Of a DNA stretch of 64,000 nucleotides, positions 42,431 through 52,260 are shown piece after piece (position 1 is the first letter of the stretch; each line of letters begins with the position of its first letter). The notes beneath the pieces were generated by a model. The model was not told where the DNA came from. It saw nothing but the letters and a program-made list of their open reading frames with translations, and made no database searches. A program made the translations under genes and the position numbers. The DNA comes from Anoxybacillus amylolyticus. GTDB lineage: Bacteria > Bacillota > Bacilli > Bacillales > Anoxybacillaceae. The stretch is from positions 1,128,001 to 1,192,000 of the forward strand of contig NZ_CP015438.1 in NCBI RefSeq assembly GCF_001634285.1. The letters run 5' to 3'.

Positions 42431-43846
42431 ATGAATTTGTTTCGAAAAAAATCGGTGGAGGCCTTATTGCAAGAGGCAGGAAAGAAAGGGGCATCGCTTA
42501 AAAAAGAATTAGGTGCTTTTGATTTAACGATGCTCGGGATTGGCGCGATTATTGGGACAGGTATTTTCGTCTTAACAGGAGTGGCTGCTTCTGAACATGC
42601 TGGACCTGCACTTGTTCTTTCGTTTATTCTTTCTGGTCTCGCGTGCGTGTTCGCGGCGCTTTGTTATGCCGAGTTTGCGTCGACTGTTCCGGTATCTGGA
42701 AGTGCGTATACGTATAGCTACGCAACATTTGGTGAGTTAATTGCTTGGATTTTAGGGTGGGATTTAATTTTAGAGTATGGAGTTGCTTCGTCAGCGGTAG
42801 CGGCTGGGTGGTCTGGATATTTTCAAGGATTGTTAGCGGGATTTGGCATTGAACTTCCGAAAGCGTTAACGAGTGCTTACGATCCAGCGAAGGGAACGTA
42901 TATTGATGTGCCAGCGATTTTCATTGTACTTGTGATTGCGCTTTTATTAACACGCGGCGTGAAAAAATCTGCTCGCTTCAACTCCATCATGGTTATTATT
43001 AAAGTGACAGTTGTATTGTTGTTCCTTGCCGTTGGCGTATGGTATGTGAAGCCAGCAAACTGGACGCCATTTATGCCGTTTGGCTTCTCAGGTGTCGCGA
43101 CAGGGGCAGCGACGGTATTCTTTGCCTACATCGGCTTTGATGCGGTGTCTACGGCTGCGGAAGAAGTAAAAAATCCGCAGCGCAATATGCCGATAGGGAT
43201 TATCGCATCTCTTTTAATTTGTACCGTATTGTATATTGCCGTTTCGCTTGTATTAACAGGTATTGTTCCATATGACCAATTGAACGTGAAAAACCCTGTA
43301 GCGTTTGCACTAAACTATATTCATCAAGATTGGGTAGCTGGGTTTATTTCGTTAGGAGCGATTGCTGGGATTACAACGGTATTGCTTGTGATGCTATACG
43401 GTCAAACTCGCCTATTTTATGCAATTAGCCGTGATGGGTTATTACCAAAAGTGTTTTCCCGCGTTAGCCCTGTGAAGCAAGTACCAGTCGTTAACACATG
43501 GTTAACATGCTTATTCGCTGCCTTCTTTGCCGGTGTCGTCCCATTGAATAAGCTTGCAGAACTGACGAATATCGGAACATTATTTGCGTTTATTACCGTA
43601 TCGATTGGTGTGTTAATTTTACGCAAAACGCAGCCAGATTTAAAACGGGCGTTTAAAACGCCGCTCGTTCCAGTTGTTCCATTGTTGGCTGTCGCGTTTT
43701 GCGGCTATTTAGTGCTCCAGCTGCCAGCGATGACTTGGATTGGTTTCGTTTCATGGTTATTAGTTGGTCTTGTTATTTATTTTCTCTATGGACGCCGTCA
43801 TAGTACGCTAAATGGACAAGCACATGCTAGCGAAAAGGTTAGCTAA
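42431..43846 (+). CDS. APC family amino acid permease (YfnA/CAT-like), copy 1
   Basis: A 471-residue transporter with 12 or more membrane segments. N-terminal KKELGAFDLTMLGIGAIIGT and GIFVLTGVAA (unwound helix 1 substrate site), AALCYAEFASTVPVSGSAYT, and FFAYIGFDAVSTAAEEVKNP are cationic amino acid transporter-type motifs. ATG 42431 is chosen; the in-frame ATG at 42392 has no ribosome site. A nearly identical protein is encoded at 46148-47563. The substrate is likely a branched or basic amino acid, unproven. Confidence 0.9.
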   Translation: MNLFRKKSVEALLQEAGKKGASLKKELGAFDLTMLGIGAIIGTGIFVLTGVAASEHAGPALVLSFILSGLACVFAALCYAEFASTVPVSGSAYTYSYATFGELIAWILGWDLILEYGVASSAVAAGWSGYFQGLLAGFGIELPKALTSAYDPAKGTYIDVPAIFIVLVIALLLTRGVKKSARFNSIMVIIKVTVVLLFLAVGVWYVKPANWTPFMPFGFSGVATGAATVFFAYIGFDAVSTAAEEVKNPQRNMPIGIIASLLICTVLYIAVSLVLTGIVPYDQLNVKNPVAFALNYIHQDWVAGFISLGAIAGITTVLLVMLYGQTRLFYAISRDGLLPKVFSRVSPVKQVPVVNTWLTCLFAAFFAGVVPLNKLAELTNIGTLFAFITVSIGVLILRKTQPDLKRAFKTPLVPVVPLLAVAFCGYLVLQLPAMTWIGFVSWLLVGLVIYFLYGRRHSTLNGQAHASEKVS

Positions 43847-43875
43847 AAACCTCGCCCAAGGGGCGAGGTTTTTTA
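43845..43875. terminator. Bidirectional terminator
   Basis: AAAACCTCGCCC with GGGCGAGGTTTT (3-base loop), T-rich on both strands. It separates the permease from the convergent symporter gene. Confidence 0.9.
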
Positions 43876-45417
43876 TTAGTTTGTTAATTCTTTAATACCT
43901 GTATTGGCTTTGACAAGAATCTCATCGAATTTTTTCTCATCTGCTTTTTTCGATGAGAGGAGTGTCCCGACAACAGCAGCGATGAAACCTAAAGGAATGG
44001 ACACAATTCCTGGATTGGCAAGTTTGAAAATAGGCTCGCCGACGAGAATGGCAACTCCAGGCTGTGGTGCCCAAACGTTCGGGCTAAGCGCTACAAGTAA
44101 GAGCGAGCTAATCAAGCCGACAAGCATTCCGGTAATCGCTCCAGTAGTATTAAAGCGCTTCCAAAAGATCGTTAACAAAATGATTGGCAAGTTGGCGCTT
44201 GCTGCTACTGCAAATGCTAAGGCGACAAGGAAAGCAACGTTCATTTTTTGAGCGAATAACGCTAATAAAATCGACAATACCGCAACCCCGATTGATGCCC
44301 AGCGTGCAGCTAACATTTGTTCTCTTTCTGTCGCTTGCCCATGTCGAATAATGTGGCTATAGAAGTCATGAGCAAAAGCAGAAGCGGCAGATAATACAAG
44401 TCCAGCCACAACTGCTAAAATCGTGGCGAAAGCGACTGCAGAAACGAATGCAAATAAGAAATCGCCGCCTAATGCTTCCGCTAACAACGGTGCGGCCATG
44501 TTCCCTGCTGGATTTGCCGCAACGATTTTATCATAGCCAACAAATGCGGCTGCACCGAATCCTAAGAAAATCGTCATGACATAGAATAAACCGATAATCC
44601 ATGTCGCATACACGACTGATTTGCGAGCGGTTGGTGCGTCTTTTACGGTAAAGAAACGAATTAAAATGTGTGGAAGTCCTGCTGTACCTAAGATGAGAGC
44701 TAAATTGAGCGAAATGGTGTCAAGTGGATTTTTAAATTTATTGCCTGGATTTAAAAATGCTTCTTTTAATGGTGTAGCCGTTTTTACTTCGTTAAACATT
44801 TTGACAATGCTAAAATCGAACTTGGCAAAGACGATGACAGAAATAACAAACGTTCCAGCCATCAATAAAACAGCTTTGACAATTTGTACCCAGCTTGTAG
44901 CTGTCATTCCCCCGAATACAACGTAAACGGTCATCAACGTACCAACGATTAAAACAGCGTAAATATAGTCAATGCCCAATAAAAGTTTAATAAGGGCGCC
45001 TGCTCCGACAAGTTGAGCAATCATGTAAAAAATGGAAATAGAAATCGTATTTAATGCAGCGACGCCACGAACCTTTTTATCATCGAATCTTGCTGCAATC
45101 ATGTCTGCCATCGTATATTTTCCTAAGTTGCGAAGCGGCTCAGCCACGATATAAAGGACGACAAGATATGCGACAAGAAAGCCAATGCTGTAGAAAAATC
45201 CGTCAAACCCGACTAACGCAATCATCCCTGCAATCCCTAAAAAGGAGGCAGCGGACATGTAATCGCCAGCGATTGCTAATCCGTTTTGCCAACCGGTTAG
45301 CGCGCTGTCTGCTGTATAAAACTCGCTCGTTGTTTTTGTCCGTTTGGAAGCAAAATAGGTAATGACGAGTGTTAGTGCAACGATAATTAAGAATAGAGAA
45401 AATGCTAATCCATGCAT
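43876..45417 (-). CDS. Sodium:solute symporter, acetate permease type (YwcA/ActP)
   Basis: A 513-residue symporter with about 13 membrane segments. Motifs of the SSF family: YLVVLYIVAEPLRNLGKYTM, TMADMIAARF, GTAGLPHILIRFFTVKDAPT and SAASAFAHDFYSHIIRHGQA. ActP/YwcA members carry acetate or other short organic acids. Its start overlaps the DUF485 gene stop by one base, and this pair (ywcB-ywcA) occurs across Bacillus. Confidence 0.9.
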   Translation of the reverse strand: MHGLAFSLFLIIVALTLVITYFASKRTKTTSEFYTADSALTGWQNGLAIAGDYMSAASFLGIAGMIALVGFDGFFYSIGFLVAYLVVLYIVAEPLRNLGKYTMADMIAARFDDKKVRGVAALNTISISIFYMIAQLVGAGALIKLLLGIDYIYAVLIVGTLMTVYVVFGGMTATSWVQIVKAVLLMAGTFVISVIVFAKFDFSIVKMFNEVKTATPLKEAFLNPGNKFKNPLDTISLNLALILGTAGLPHILIRFFTVKDAPTARKSVVYATWIIGLFYVMTIFLGFGAAAFVGYDKIVAANPAGNMAAPLLAEALGGDFLFAFVSAVAFATILAVVAGLVLSAASAFAHDFYSHIIRHGQATEREQMLAARWASIGVAVLSILLALFAQKMNVAFLVALAFAVAASANLPIILLTIFWKRFNTTGAITGMLVGLISSLLLVALSPNVWAPQPGVAILVGEPIFKLANPGIVSIPLGFIAAVVGTLLSSKKADEKKFDEILVKANTGIKELTN

Positions 45418-45755
45418 TAGACATTGCCCCCTTTTACTTCCTGTTTAATTTTTTCAACCATTTCATCAAAACGTGCGGCACGTTTTGAATACAACATGCA
45501 AAGTGTCCACGTCATAATGAATTGGGCAAAAGCAAACACCCATGCCCAGCTGATTGAACCGAATGCGGGAGTGTTTAATACCGTTGAGTACGACGTTAAA
45601 ACCGGTAGCGTAAAATAAAACGCTAAAAAAAACAGCGAAAAAGGTAAAATAAATCCGCGTTTTTCCCGCATCAACTGCTGGAAAGAAGCTGACTGGACTA
45701 CTTGGCTGTAGTCAATGGTTTGTTGCTGTTGGGAAGAAAATTCTTTCACTGCCAT
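45417..45755 (-). CDS. DUF485 membrane protein (YwcB-like)
   Basis: A 112-residue protein with two membrane segments (FILPFSLFFLAFYFTLPVLT and WAWVFAFAQFIMTWTLCMLY). DUF485 proteins are encoded directly ahead of acetate-permease-type symporters and are thought to be their partner. ATG 45755 has AGGAGGGGG ahead. It overlaps the symporter start by one base. Confidence 0.88.
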   Translation of the reverse strand: MAVKEFSSQQQQTIDYSQVVQSASFQQLMREKRGFILPFSLFFLAFYFTLPVLTSYSTVLNTPAFGSISWAWVFAFAQFIMTWTLCMLYSKRAARFDEMVEKIKQEVKGGNV

Positions 45756-46147
45756 AGGTTAACCCCCTCCTCAAAAATGCTTTTTATTTTTCGTGAGAAA
45801 AGCGAAATAAAGCGGCCCTCCTTTCGTTTAGATGTTCATGATTTTGTCACAAATTCATTATACATTTATCAGAAAAATTTGTAAATTGTGAATTTAAAAA
45901 AATCAATTATTATTCAGTTATACCTTTACTAGAAAAATAAATAGAGTTATTTCAGAATATATAAAAAAATATTTAAATTAAGAAAAATAAATAAAATCAC
46001 AATGTTCATGAAATAAAATTATAAAAAAAGAAAAGTAATTTCTCTTTTTCTTTATTTTTCAACTTTACAAAAATTATCGAATAGTATACAATCTTAAACG
46101 TATAACTTCTGCAATATTCTACAGAAAACGACAAGGGGAGACAGCGG
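45756..46147. other. AT-rich gap between divergent transporter genes
   Basis: About 390 bases, strongly AT-rich (especially 45880-46060). It must hold the promoters of both ywcB and the second permease, but I cannot fix a -35/-10 pair with confidence. Confidence 0.45.
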
Positions 46148-47563
46148 ATGAATTTATTTAGAAAAAAGCCGATTGATGTCCTTCTGAAAGAAGCAGGGGG
46201 GAAAGGGGCATCGCTAAAAAAAGAACTAGGTGCGTTTGATTTAACGATGCTTGGGATTGGCGCAATTATCGGTACGGGAATTTTCGTACTTACTGGGGTA
46301 GCTGCTGCAGAACATGCTGGTCCAGCACTCGTTCTTTCATTTATTCTTTCTGGTCTCGCGTGCGTATTTGCGGCACTTTGCTATGCAGAGTTTGCTTCCA
46401 CCGTTCCAGTATCGGGAAGTGCATATACGTATAGTTACGCAGCTTTCGGAGAACTTCTTGCTTGGATTTTAGGGTGGGATTTGATTTTAGAGTATGGAGT
46501 TTCTTCGTCAGCGGTTGCTGCAGGTTGGTCCGGTTATTTCCAAGGATTGTTAGCAGGATTTGGCATTGAACTTCCGAAAGCGCTAACAAGTGCATACGAT
46601 CCAGCGAAAGGAACGATTATTGATTTACCGGCTATTATCGTTGTTTTATTCATTACATTCTTATTGACGCGCGGTGTGAAAAAATCGGCTCGTTTTAACT
46701 CTATTATCGTGGTGATTAAAGTAGCAGTTGTGTTATTGTTCCTTGCGGTTGGTGTGTGGTATGTGAAACCAGCAAACTGGACGCCATTTATGCCGTTTGG
46801 TTTCTCAGGTGTTGCGACAGGGGCGGCGACGGTATTCTTTGCATATATCGGCTTTGACGCGGTGTCTACTGCTGCCGAAGAGGTAAAAAATCCACAACGT
46901 AATATGCCAATCGGAATTATTGCATCCTTATTAGTTTGTACGATTTTGTATATTGCCGTTTCGCTTGTACTAACAGGAATTGTTCCGTATGACCAATTGA
47001 ACGTGAAAAACCCTGTAGCATTTGCTTTAAACTACATTCATCAAGATTGGGTAGCTGGGTTTATTTCGTTAGGAGCGATTGCCGGGATTACAACGGTATT
47101 GCTTGTGATGATGTATGGTCAAACTCGTTTATTCTATGCAATCAGCCGTGATGGGTTATTGCCGAAAGTATTTTCGAGCGTTAGCCCAGTAAGACAAGTG
47201 CCATTTGTGAACACATGGTTAACCGGCTTATTAGTAGCGTTCTTTGCAGGGGTTGTACCGTTAAATAAATTGGCGGAGCTAACAAACATTGGAACGTTGT
47301 TTGCATTCATCGTTGTTTCTGTCGGTGTGCTTGTTTTGCGCAAAACACAGCCAGATTTGAAACGAGCGTTTAAAACACCGCTTGTTCCACTTGTTCCACT
47401 ATTAGCAGTAGCGTTTTGCGGCTATTTAGTACTTCAGTTGCCAGCGATGACATGGATTGGCTTCGTCTCATGGCTATTGATTGGTCTTGTCATTTATTTT
47501 GTCTATGGTCGCCGTCATAGTACACTAAATGAACAAGCGAATGTAAATGAAAAAGTAAGCTAA
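46148..47563 (+). CDS. APC family amino acid permease (YfnA/CAT-like), copy 2
   Basis: A 471-residue protein, aligned without gaps to the product of 42431-43846 and differing at only some 30-40 positions by eye (for example MNLFRKKPIDVLLKEAGGKG here). All motifs of copy 1 are present. ATG 46148 follows AAGGGGAGACAGCGG. DNA identity stays high through the coding part but the upstream regions differ, so the two copies are probably expressed under different conditions. Confidence 0.9.
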   Translation: MNLFRKKPIDVLLKEAGGKGASLKKELGAFDLTMLGIGAIIGTGIFVLTGVAAAEHAGPALVLSFILSGLACVFAALCYAEFASTVPVSGSAYTYSYAAFGELLAWILGWDLILEYGVSSSAVAAGWSGYFQGLLAGFGIELPKALTSAYDPAKGTIIDLPAIIVVLFITFLLTRGVKKSARFNSIIVVIKVAVVLLFLAVGVWYVKPANWTPFMPFGFSGVATGAATVFFAYIGFDAVSTAAEEVKNPQRNMPIGIIASLLVCTILYIAVSLVLTGIVPYDQLNVKNPVAFALNYIHQDWVAGFISLGAIAGITTVLLVMMYGQTRLFYAISRDGLLPKVFSSVSPVRQVPFVNTWLTGLLVAFFAGVVPLNKLAELTNIGTLFAFIVVSVGVLVLRKTQPDLKRAFKTPLVPLVPLLAVAFCGYLVLQLPAMTWIGFVSWLLIGLVIYFVYGRRHSTLNEQANVNEKVS

Positions 47564-47567
47564 TGTC

Positions 47568-47604
47568 AAAAGGTCTTTGCCGGGAATCGGCGAAGGCCTT
47601 TTTG
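47568..47604 (+). terminator. Terminator of the second permease gene
   Basis: AAAAGGTCTTTGCCG pairs with CGGCGAAGGCCTTTTT apart from one mismatch; T-run follows. Confidence 0.85.
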
Positions 47605-47662
47605 GCTAATTCGGATTTTTTTGGTATAATGGATATATGATGACGAAATAGAGGTGAAGATA

Positions 47663-48172
47663 GTGATTAGTAAAAAGTTGTTACAAGGGTTAAATGAACA
47701 GATGAATTTTGAATTTTTTTCTGCTCATGCATATATGGCGATGGCAGCGTACTGTTCCGCAGAAAGCCTAGATGGATTTGCCAACTTTTTTTTAGTGCAG
47801 GCGGAAGAAGAGCGATTTCATGCAATGAAGTTTTATAACTTTATTAATGCGTTAGGAGAGCGGGCGATTATTACTGGCTTTGAATCGCCGAATAACGATT
47901 TTACATCTGTGCTGGACTGCTTTGAAAAAGCGCTCGTGCAAGAAAAAGAAGTGACGAAACGAATTTACCGGTTGTCTGATATTGCGTGGGACGAGCGGGA
48001 GCATGCGACGATTAACTTTTTGAAATGGTTTATTGACGAGCAAGTAGAAGAGGAAGCGATGTTTGATAATATTATCCAAAAATTGCGTCGTATCCAAAAT
48101 GACAATAACGCAATGTTTATGCTCGATAGCGAGTTTGCCAAACGGACATTTACCCCCCAGACACAGGCATAA
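47663..48172 (+). CDS. ftnA: Non-heme ferritin
   Basis: A 169-residue ferritin storing iron in a 24-mer shell. Ferroxidase ligands can be placed: E in NEQMNFEFFSAHAYMAMAAY, E and H in QAEEERFHAMKFY, and E plus Q-like positions in DIAWDEREHATINFLKWFI. GTG start at 47663 is six bases after GAGGTG; the GTG at 47654 lies inside that site. It is a single gene followed by a hairpin. Confidence 0.9.
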   Translation: MISKKLLQGLNEQMNFEFFSAHAYMAMAAYCSAESLDGFANFFLVQAEEERFHAMKFYNFINALGERAIITGFESPNNDFTSVLDCFEKALVQEKEVTKRIYRLSDIAWDEREHATINFLKWFIDEQVEEEAMFDNIIQKLRRIQNDNNAMFMLDSEFAKRTFTPQTQA

Positions 48173-48176
48173 GCAA

Positions 48177-48201
48177 AGGCTGTTCCATGATGGGACAGCC
48201 T
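48177..48201. terminator. Hairpin between ferritin and SASP genes
   Basis: AGGCTGT with ACAGCCT plus inner CCAT/ATGG. No clear T-run. Lies between two convergent genes. Confidence 0.5.
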
Positions 48202-48211
48202 CGTTGCCATG

Positions 48212-48412
48212 TTATTCAGTTGGTTTTGTACTAGCAAGCTGGCTTTGCGCTTGAGCGATTAACCGTTTGGTAATTTCGCCGCCGACGGAACCATTCGCGC
48301 GCGAGGCGGTGTCAGAACCTAGTTGAACCCCAAACTCTTGGGCGATTTCGTATTTTATTTGATCAAGGGCTTGTTCAATTCCCGGTACAAGCAATTTATT
48401 GTTTGTTGCCAT
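48212..48412 (-). CDS. Small acid-soluble spore protein, alpha/beta type
   Basis: A 66-residue DNA-binding spore protein that protects spore DNA. Family features: the GPR protease cleavage region [10 protein letters not shown], then [20 protein letters not shown] and the Gln-rich end. ATG 48412 has CAGGAGGAG upstream and a sigma-G promoter (TTATA-N17-CATACTA) precedes. Spontaneous deamidation-prone and conserved residues look intact. Confidence 0.96.
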   Translation of the reverse strand: MATNNKLLVPGIEQALDQIKYEIAQEFGVQLGSDTASRANGSVGGEITKRLIAQAQSQLASTKPTE

Positions 48413-48449
48413 ATTATTCTCCTCCTGTTTTTTGATTGCCTTGCACTGT

Positions 48450-48478
48450 TAGTATGCTGCATGGGAGAGGATTTATAA
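48450..48478 (-). promoter_or_regulatory. Sigma-G promoter of the SASP gene
   Basis: On the minus strand TTATA (48478-48474), 17-base spacer, CATACTA (48456-48450). -10 fits CATNHTA exactly; -35 fits GHATR at four of five. Confidence 0.75.
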
Positions 48479-48513
48479 TGGCAATTACAGAGGATATGGC
48501 AAGTTTTTGGCAT

Positions 48514-50217
48514 CTAAAGCACAAACCGTGTAACGGATTGTTTTAATTGATTGGCGGTGCCAGCTAGTTCGTGGGACGATGCAAGCAACTCTTGTATGGT
48601 AGCATTTTGTTCTTCAGTGGCGGCTGCGACTTGTTCAATATTGGTAGCTGTCATTTTAGACACACGAATAATACCTTCAGCCGAAACAGTCATTTCGGCC
48701 ATTTTTTCGTTTGCGGCTAAAACTGCGCTCCGCACGGTTTCACACTCGGTTTTGACGTTCCAAATCGATTGAGCGATGTGGTGGAAAGTTTCCTCAAGCT
48801 GTTTCATCATTCCTCTGCCGTGTTTAACAGCTTCGTCGCTTTCATTCATCGCTTGAACGGCGCGCGTCGTTTCTTGTTGTGCCAAATGGAGAAGTTCGCG
48901 AATGTTGCCGGCAGCAACAGATGTTTGTTCTGCAAGCTTCCGCACTTCGGACGCGACGACGCCGAATCCTTTTCCTTGATCTCCTGCTCGAGCTGCTTCA
49001 ATAGCGGCGTTTAAGGCGAGCAAATTCGTTTGTTCGGAAATAGCGGTAATGAGGCCAACAATTTGTTGGATTTCGTTCGATTGTTTGTCTAATATTTGAA
49101 TAATGGTCGATAAATGGGTCACTTTTTCGTTGATTCGTTCCATTTGCTTTGTTGTTTCGTTGACAAACTTGGCGCCTTGAGCTACTTTTTGGCTCGTTTT
49201 GTTCGTGATATCCGTAGTTTTTTCCATTCGGGTCGTGACGGTTGTTAATTGAGCAGAAACAGATTGTACGGTTTCGTTTGTCTGTTCTGCCGCTGCCACT
49301 TGCTCATCAGCGCCGGTAGCTACTTGCAAAATTGCCTCGGTAATTTGTTCGTTCGTTTCGGTTGTTGATTCGGCGTTTATTTTTAGTTTTTCGGACATAT
49401 CGTGGACGCATTCGGCTGATTGGCGAATTTGCTCAATCGATTGTTGTAAGTGGGTGGCAAGTTCGTTCATCGCGTTCATCATTTCTCCGATTTCGTCTTT
49501 TCTTGTAGTATCCATCTGAGTGACACGTAAGTTTCCCCGTGCTAGTTGCTTACATATACCAACCGCTTGAAATAGTGCTTTGCTAATTTTTCGACTGACG
49601 ATGACGAGTAAAATAGCTGAAAGAATGATGGCAGAGATAACCGTCGTTATCATAATAAGCATTGTTTGCTTTATTTGAACGTTCATTTGAGTAATTAGTT
49701 TAGTTCGGTCTGTTGTAATCATCGCACGAAGTTGTTCTAGTTTCTCGATGCTGACATCACGAATAACTTCTGCTTTATTTTGGAAGCTAACGACTTGATA
49801 AATGTCCATTTGTTCGCCACGGTTGCGGTTTTCTAAAACAGCGGGTTGAATTGTTTTAGACAGGAGATTATTTAATTGATTATCCACGGCTAAGATGGCA
49901 TTATACCTCGCTTTTTCTTCATTTGTAACCATATGTGGTCGTAATTTTTTCATGCTCTCTTTAAATTGTTTTGTTTGTTGATCATATTGTTGTAACATTT
50001 CAGGTCGAGGGTTTGTCATGTAATCGGTAATTAAAATATATTTTTGGCGAAAAGATGACGCAATTTCTGTAATTAAAATCGCTTGGTCGCTTTTTTCTTC
50101 CACTTGTTTAACGACGGTCGTCATATGATAGACGAGAAAGACCACAAAAATGAAAACGATCACAAACAGAAGTGTCGAAAAACTGAAAACGATTCCATAT
50201 TTTTTGCCAATGGTCAT
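48514..50217 (-). CDS. Methyl-accepting chemotaxis protein
   Basis: A 567-residue receptor. Membrane helix at 9-33, extracellular four-helix-type sensor (about 34-190), second membrane helix ([20 protein letters not shown]), HAMP domain, then a signalling domain with the conserved hairpin tip [20 protein letters not shown] and [20 protein letters not shown]. The C-terminus lacks a CheR-tether pentapeptide. Ligand unknown. Single gene. Confidence 0.92.
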   Translation of the reverse strand: MTIGKKYGIVFSFSTLLFVIVFIFVVFLVYHMTTVVKQVEEKSDQAILITEIASSFRQKYILITDYMTNPRPEMLQQYDQQTKQFKESMKKLRPHMVTNEEKARYNAILAVDNQLNNLLSKTIQPAVLENRNRGEQMDIYQVVSFQNKAEVIRDVSIEKLEQLRAMITTDRTKLITQMNVQIKQTMLIMITTVISAIILSAILLVIVSRKISKALFQAVGICKQLARGNLRVTQMDTTRKDEIGEMMNAMNELATHLQQSIEQIRQSAECVHDMSEKLKINAESTTETNEQITEAILQVATGADEQVAAAEQTNETVQSVSAQLTTVTTRMEKTTDITNKTSQKVAQGAKFVNETTKQMERINEKVTHLSTIIQILDKQSNEIQQIVGLITAISEQTNLLALNAAIEAARAGDQGKGFGVVASEVRKLAEQTSVAAGNIRELLHLAQQETTRAVQAMNESDEAVKHGRGMMKQLEETFHHIAQSIWNVKTECETVRSAVLAANEKMAEMTVSAEGIIRVSKMTATNIEQVAAATEEQNATIQELLASSHELAGTANQLKQSVTRFVL

Positions 50218-50304
50218 AACGTCACTCCCCCTTCACTTTTTAGGTAAATTATAACACTGGTATCGAGAAGTGTGGAGAGTGATTTTAAAAAACATTTTAC
50301 CCTT

Positions 50305-50332
50305 TTTATACAAATATTTAACAAAACAAACT
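50305..50332 (+). promoter_or_regulatory. PhoP-box array upstream of the pst operon
   Basis: Three hexamers TTTTAC (50305), TTATAC (50316) and TTTAAC (50327) repeat at exactly 11-bp steps, matching PhoP boxes (TTHACA with 5-bp spacers). A -10 TATAAT lies at 50364-50369 without a consensus -35, as in PhoP-activated promoters. Confidence 0.65.
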
Positions 50333-50481
50333 AAATATTATTATTATTTTAACAATCGTTCGTTATAATGACTTACATCATAGGGTTCACCTTTATGGTA
50401 ACCATGAAAGGGGTGGAAATCTAACTATTGAATTTGTGCGGTATGAAATCATTTTTATTTTTATCTTTCAGGAGGAGTGAC

Positions 50482-52242
50482 ATGAAGAAAGCGAAAAAAA
50501 TACTTGTGAGTGCGCTAGTAGCATCCACCCTTATGAACACACCGACCATTTTCGAAACAGTAAAAAGTGAGAAAGTATTTGCTGCAGCGAAGTCTATGAA
50601 GAATACAACGTCTTATTCACTTTATGTGAATGGACGTGCAGCAACAATTGAAACGATTACAGTTCATGGTCATATTCTGGTGGATGCTCGAGAGTTAGCG
50701 CATCATTTTGCAGCTACATATGCGTATAATCAAAAACAACATGTACACAGCATAATGATAAAATCACCAAAAGTAGAAATTAAATTAAAGAAAAATAGTA
50801 CATTAATGGTTGTTAATGGGGAGAAAAAGAAGCTATCGGTTGCCACTAAATGGGCTGCTAATAAATTATATGTTGATCCTGTACCGATCGTTCAAGCGCT
50901 CAATGGTCAATTATTAGTCGATCAACGAGGATTGGTTTTATCCACGACGGGATCAATAAAAAAGATTCAATCGGCATTAAATTTTGATGGAGTAACAAAA
51001 TTAATTAACACGGTGACTTTTGGGAAAAAGACATTGTACTCTGTGAAAGATTTAGCTACTGCCTTTGGTGCTTCTGTTTCAGTTGATAAAAAAACGAGCG
51101 CAATTACAGTGAATAAAGAAACTAAAAAGGTGATTTTAGCTAATTTTAGTGACATTATAAATATCAACGGAAAAAAACTTAAGATGCCATCTTCAACTAT
51201 TGTTATCCAAAATATCGCTTATACAGATCTTGATTCATTTGTTAGAGGGTTAGGTGGCGATACGGAAGGTACATTTATTGCAACAAAAGGATTTTTAAAA
51301 GGAACAAATACAAATCCACAGTGGGTTAATTCGTCTTTATTATTAGTTACTAATGAGGAAGATTCCACTTTAAAGCTTATTCATGTTCAATCCAGAAAAG
51401 TGGTGTCTTCTATTTCTCAACATGATGCAGTTGTTTCTCCTGATGGTCAATATATTGCATATGTAAGTGGAGACGGTTTATTGTACGTGATGAATTTAGC
51501 AAATGGACAAACAAAGCAAATTAGTAATGATGACGATGTCAAGGTTGAGTTGACTTGGTCTAAAGATTCCAAACGACTGTATTTTATTCATGGAAGCAAT
51601 AATGAAGCGATTTCTATGGTGTCTATTGATACAGGAACCATTACAAAAATTGTCGATGACAAAATTAAATACAAATCAGATCTGCATCTTTCTCCAGATG
51701 AAACGAAAATAGTATATACAGTCGCAAAGGAAGCAAAAACAAACTATACAGATGACCAAAAGACAGATGTGGATTCTATTGACACAGCGGGAGCTGATCC
51801 GCAACTGTTCATGGTAGATCTAACATCGGATAATAAACAGCCAATACAATTGACGAATTCAGCAGAAAATAAAATCAACTGCAACTTTGTTTCGAATAAT
51901 CAGATTATTTATTTGAGCGCATCTAGTGAATCAGAGAGTTTACCTTCCTTGAAAATGATTGTAGGTAATAAGGAGGAAACATTATTATCCAATAAAAACA
52001 TCCTAGATGTTACAGTAGCAAATGGCATTATTTACATCGTGACTGAAGCAAATGGTATTTATACAGTTCAAACATTACATCCAGAAACAAAAAGTTTAAA
52101 CAATCTTGTTCGTACGAAAGAAGAAATTAAATCTTTAGCTGTATCTCCATACAACAATCAAATAGCTGTTACAATTTCTACACAATCTGGTGAAAAAGTA
52201 GCTATTTTAGAAAAAGGCCAGTTAGTAGATGTGACAAAATAA
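50482..52242 (+). CDS. Secreted protein with copper amine oxidase-like N-domain and beta-propeller
   Basis: A 586-residue exported protein: signal peptide about 1-33 (ILVSALVASTLMNTPTIF ... VFAAAK) with no lipobox. Residues about 40-260 contain two to three copies of the copper amine oxidase N-terminal-type stalk fold (YSLYVNGRAATIETITVHGH, ARELAHHFAATYAY, VKDLATAFGASVSVDKKTSA). Residues about 270-586 read as a TolB-like propeller (AVVSPDGQYIAYVSGDGLLY, LSPDETKIVY). ATG 50482 follows CAGGAGGAG. It is the first gene of the pst operon, so it is likely a phosphate-starvation surface protein; function unknown. Confidence 0.75.
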   Translation: MKKAKKILVSALVASTLMNTPTIFETVKSEKVFAAAKSMKNTTSYSLYVNGRAATIETITVHGHILVDARELAHHFAATYAYNQKQHVHSIMIKSPKVEIKLKKNSTLMVVNGEKKKLSVATKWAANKLYVDPVPIVQALNGQLLVDQRGLVLSTTGSIKKIQSALNFDGVTKLINTVTFGKKTLYSVKDLATAFGASVSVDKKTSAITVNKETKKVILANFSDIININGKKLKMPSSTIVIQNIAYTDLDSFVRGLGGDTEGTFIATKGFLKGTNTNPQWVNSSLLLVTNEEDSTLKLIHVQSRKVVSSISQHDAVVSPDGQYIAYVSGDGLLYVMNLANGQTKQISNDDDVKVELTWSKDSKRLYFIHGSNNEAISMVSIDTGTITKIVDDKIKYKSDLHLSPDETKIVYTVAKEAKTNYTDDQKTDVDSIDTAGADPQLFMVDLTSDNKQPIQLTNSAENKINCNFVSNNQIIYLSASSESESLPSLKMIVGNKEETLLSNKNILDVTVANGIIYIVTEANGIYTVQTLHPETKSLNNLVRTKEEIKSLAVSPYNNQIAVTISTQSGEKVAILEKGQLVDVTK

Positions 52243-52260
52243 ACTAGGAGGAGTATAGAT

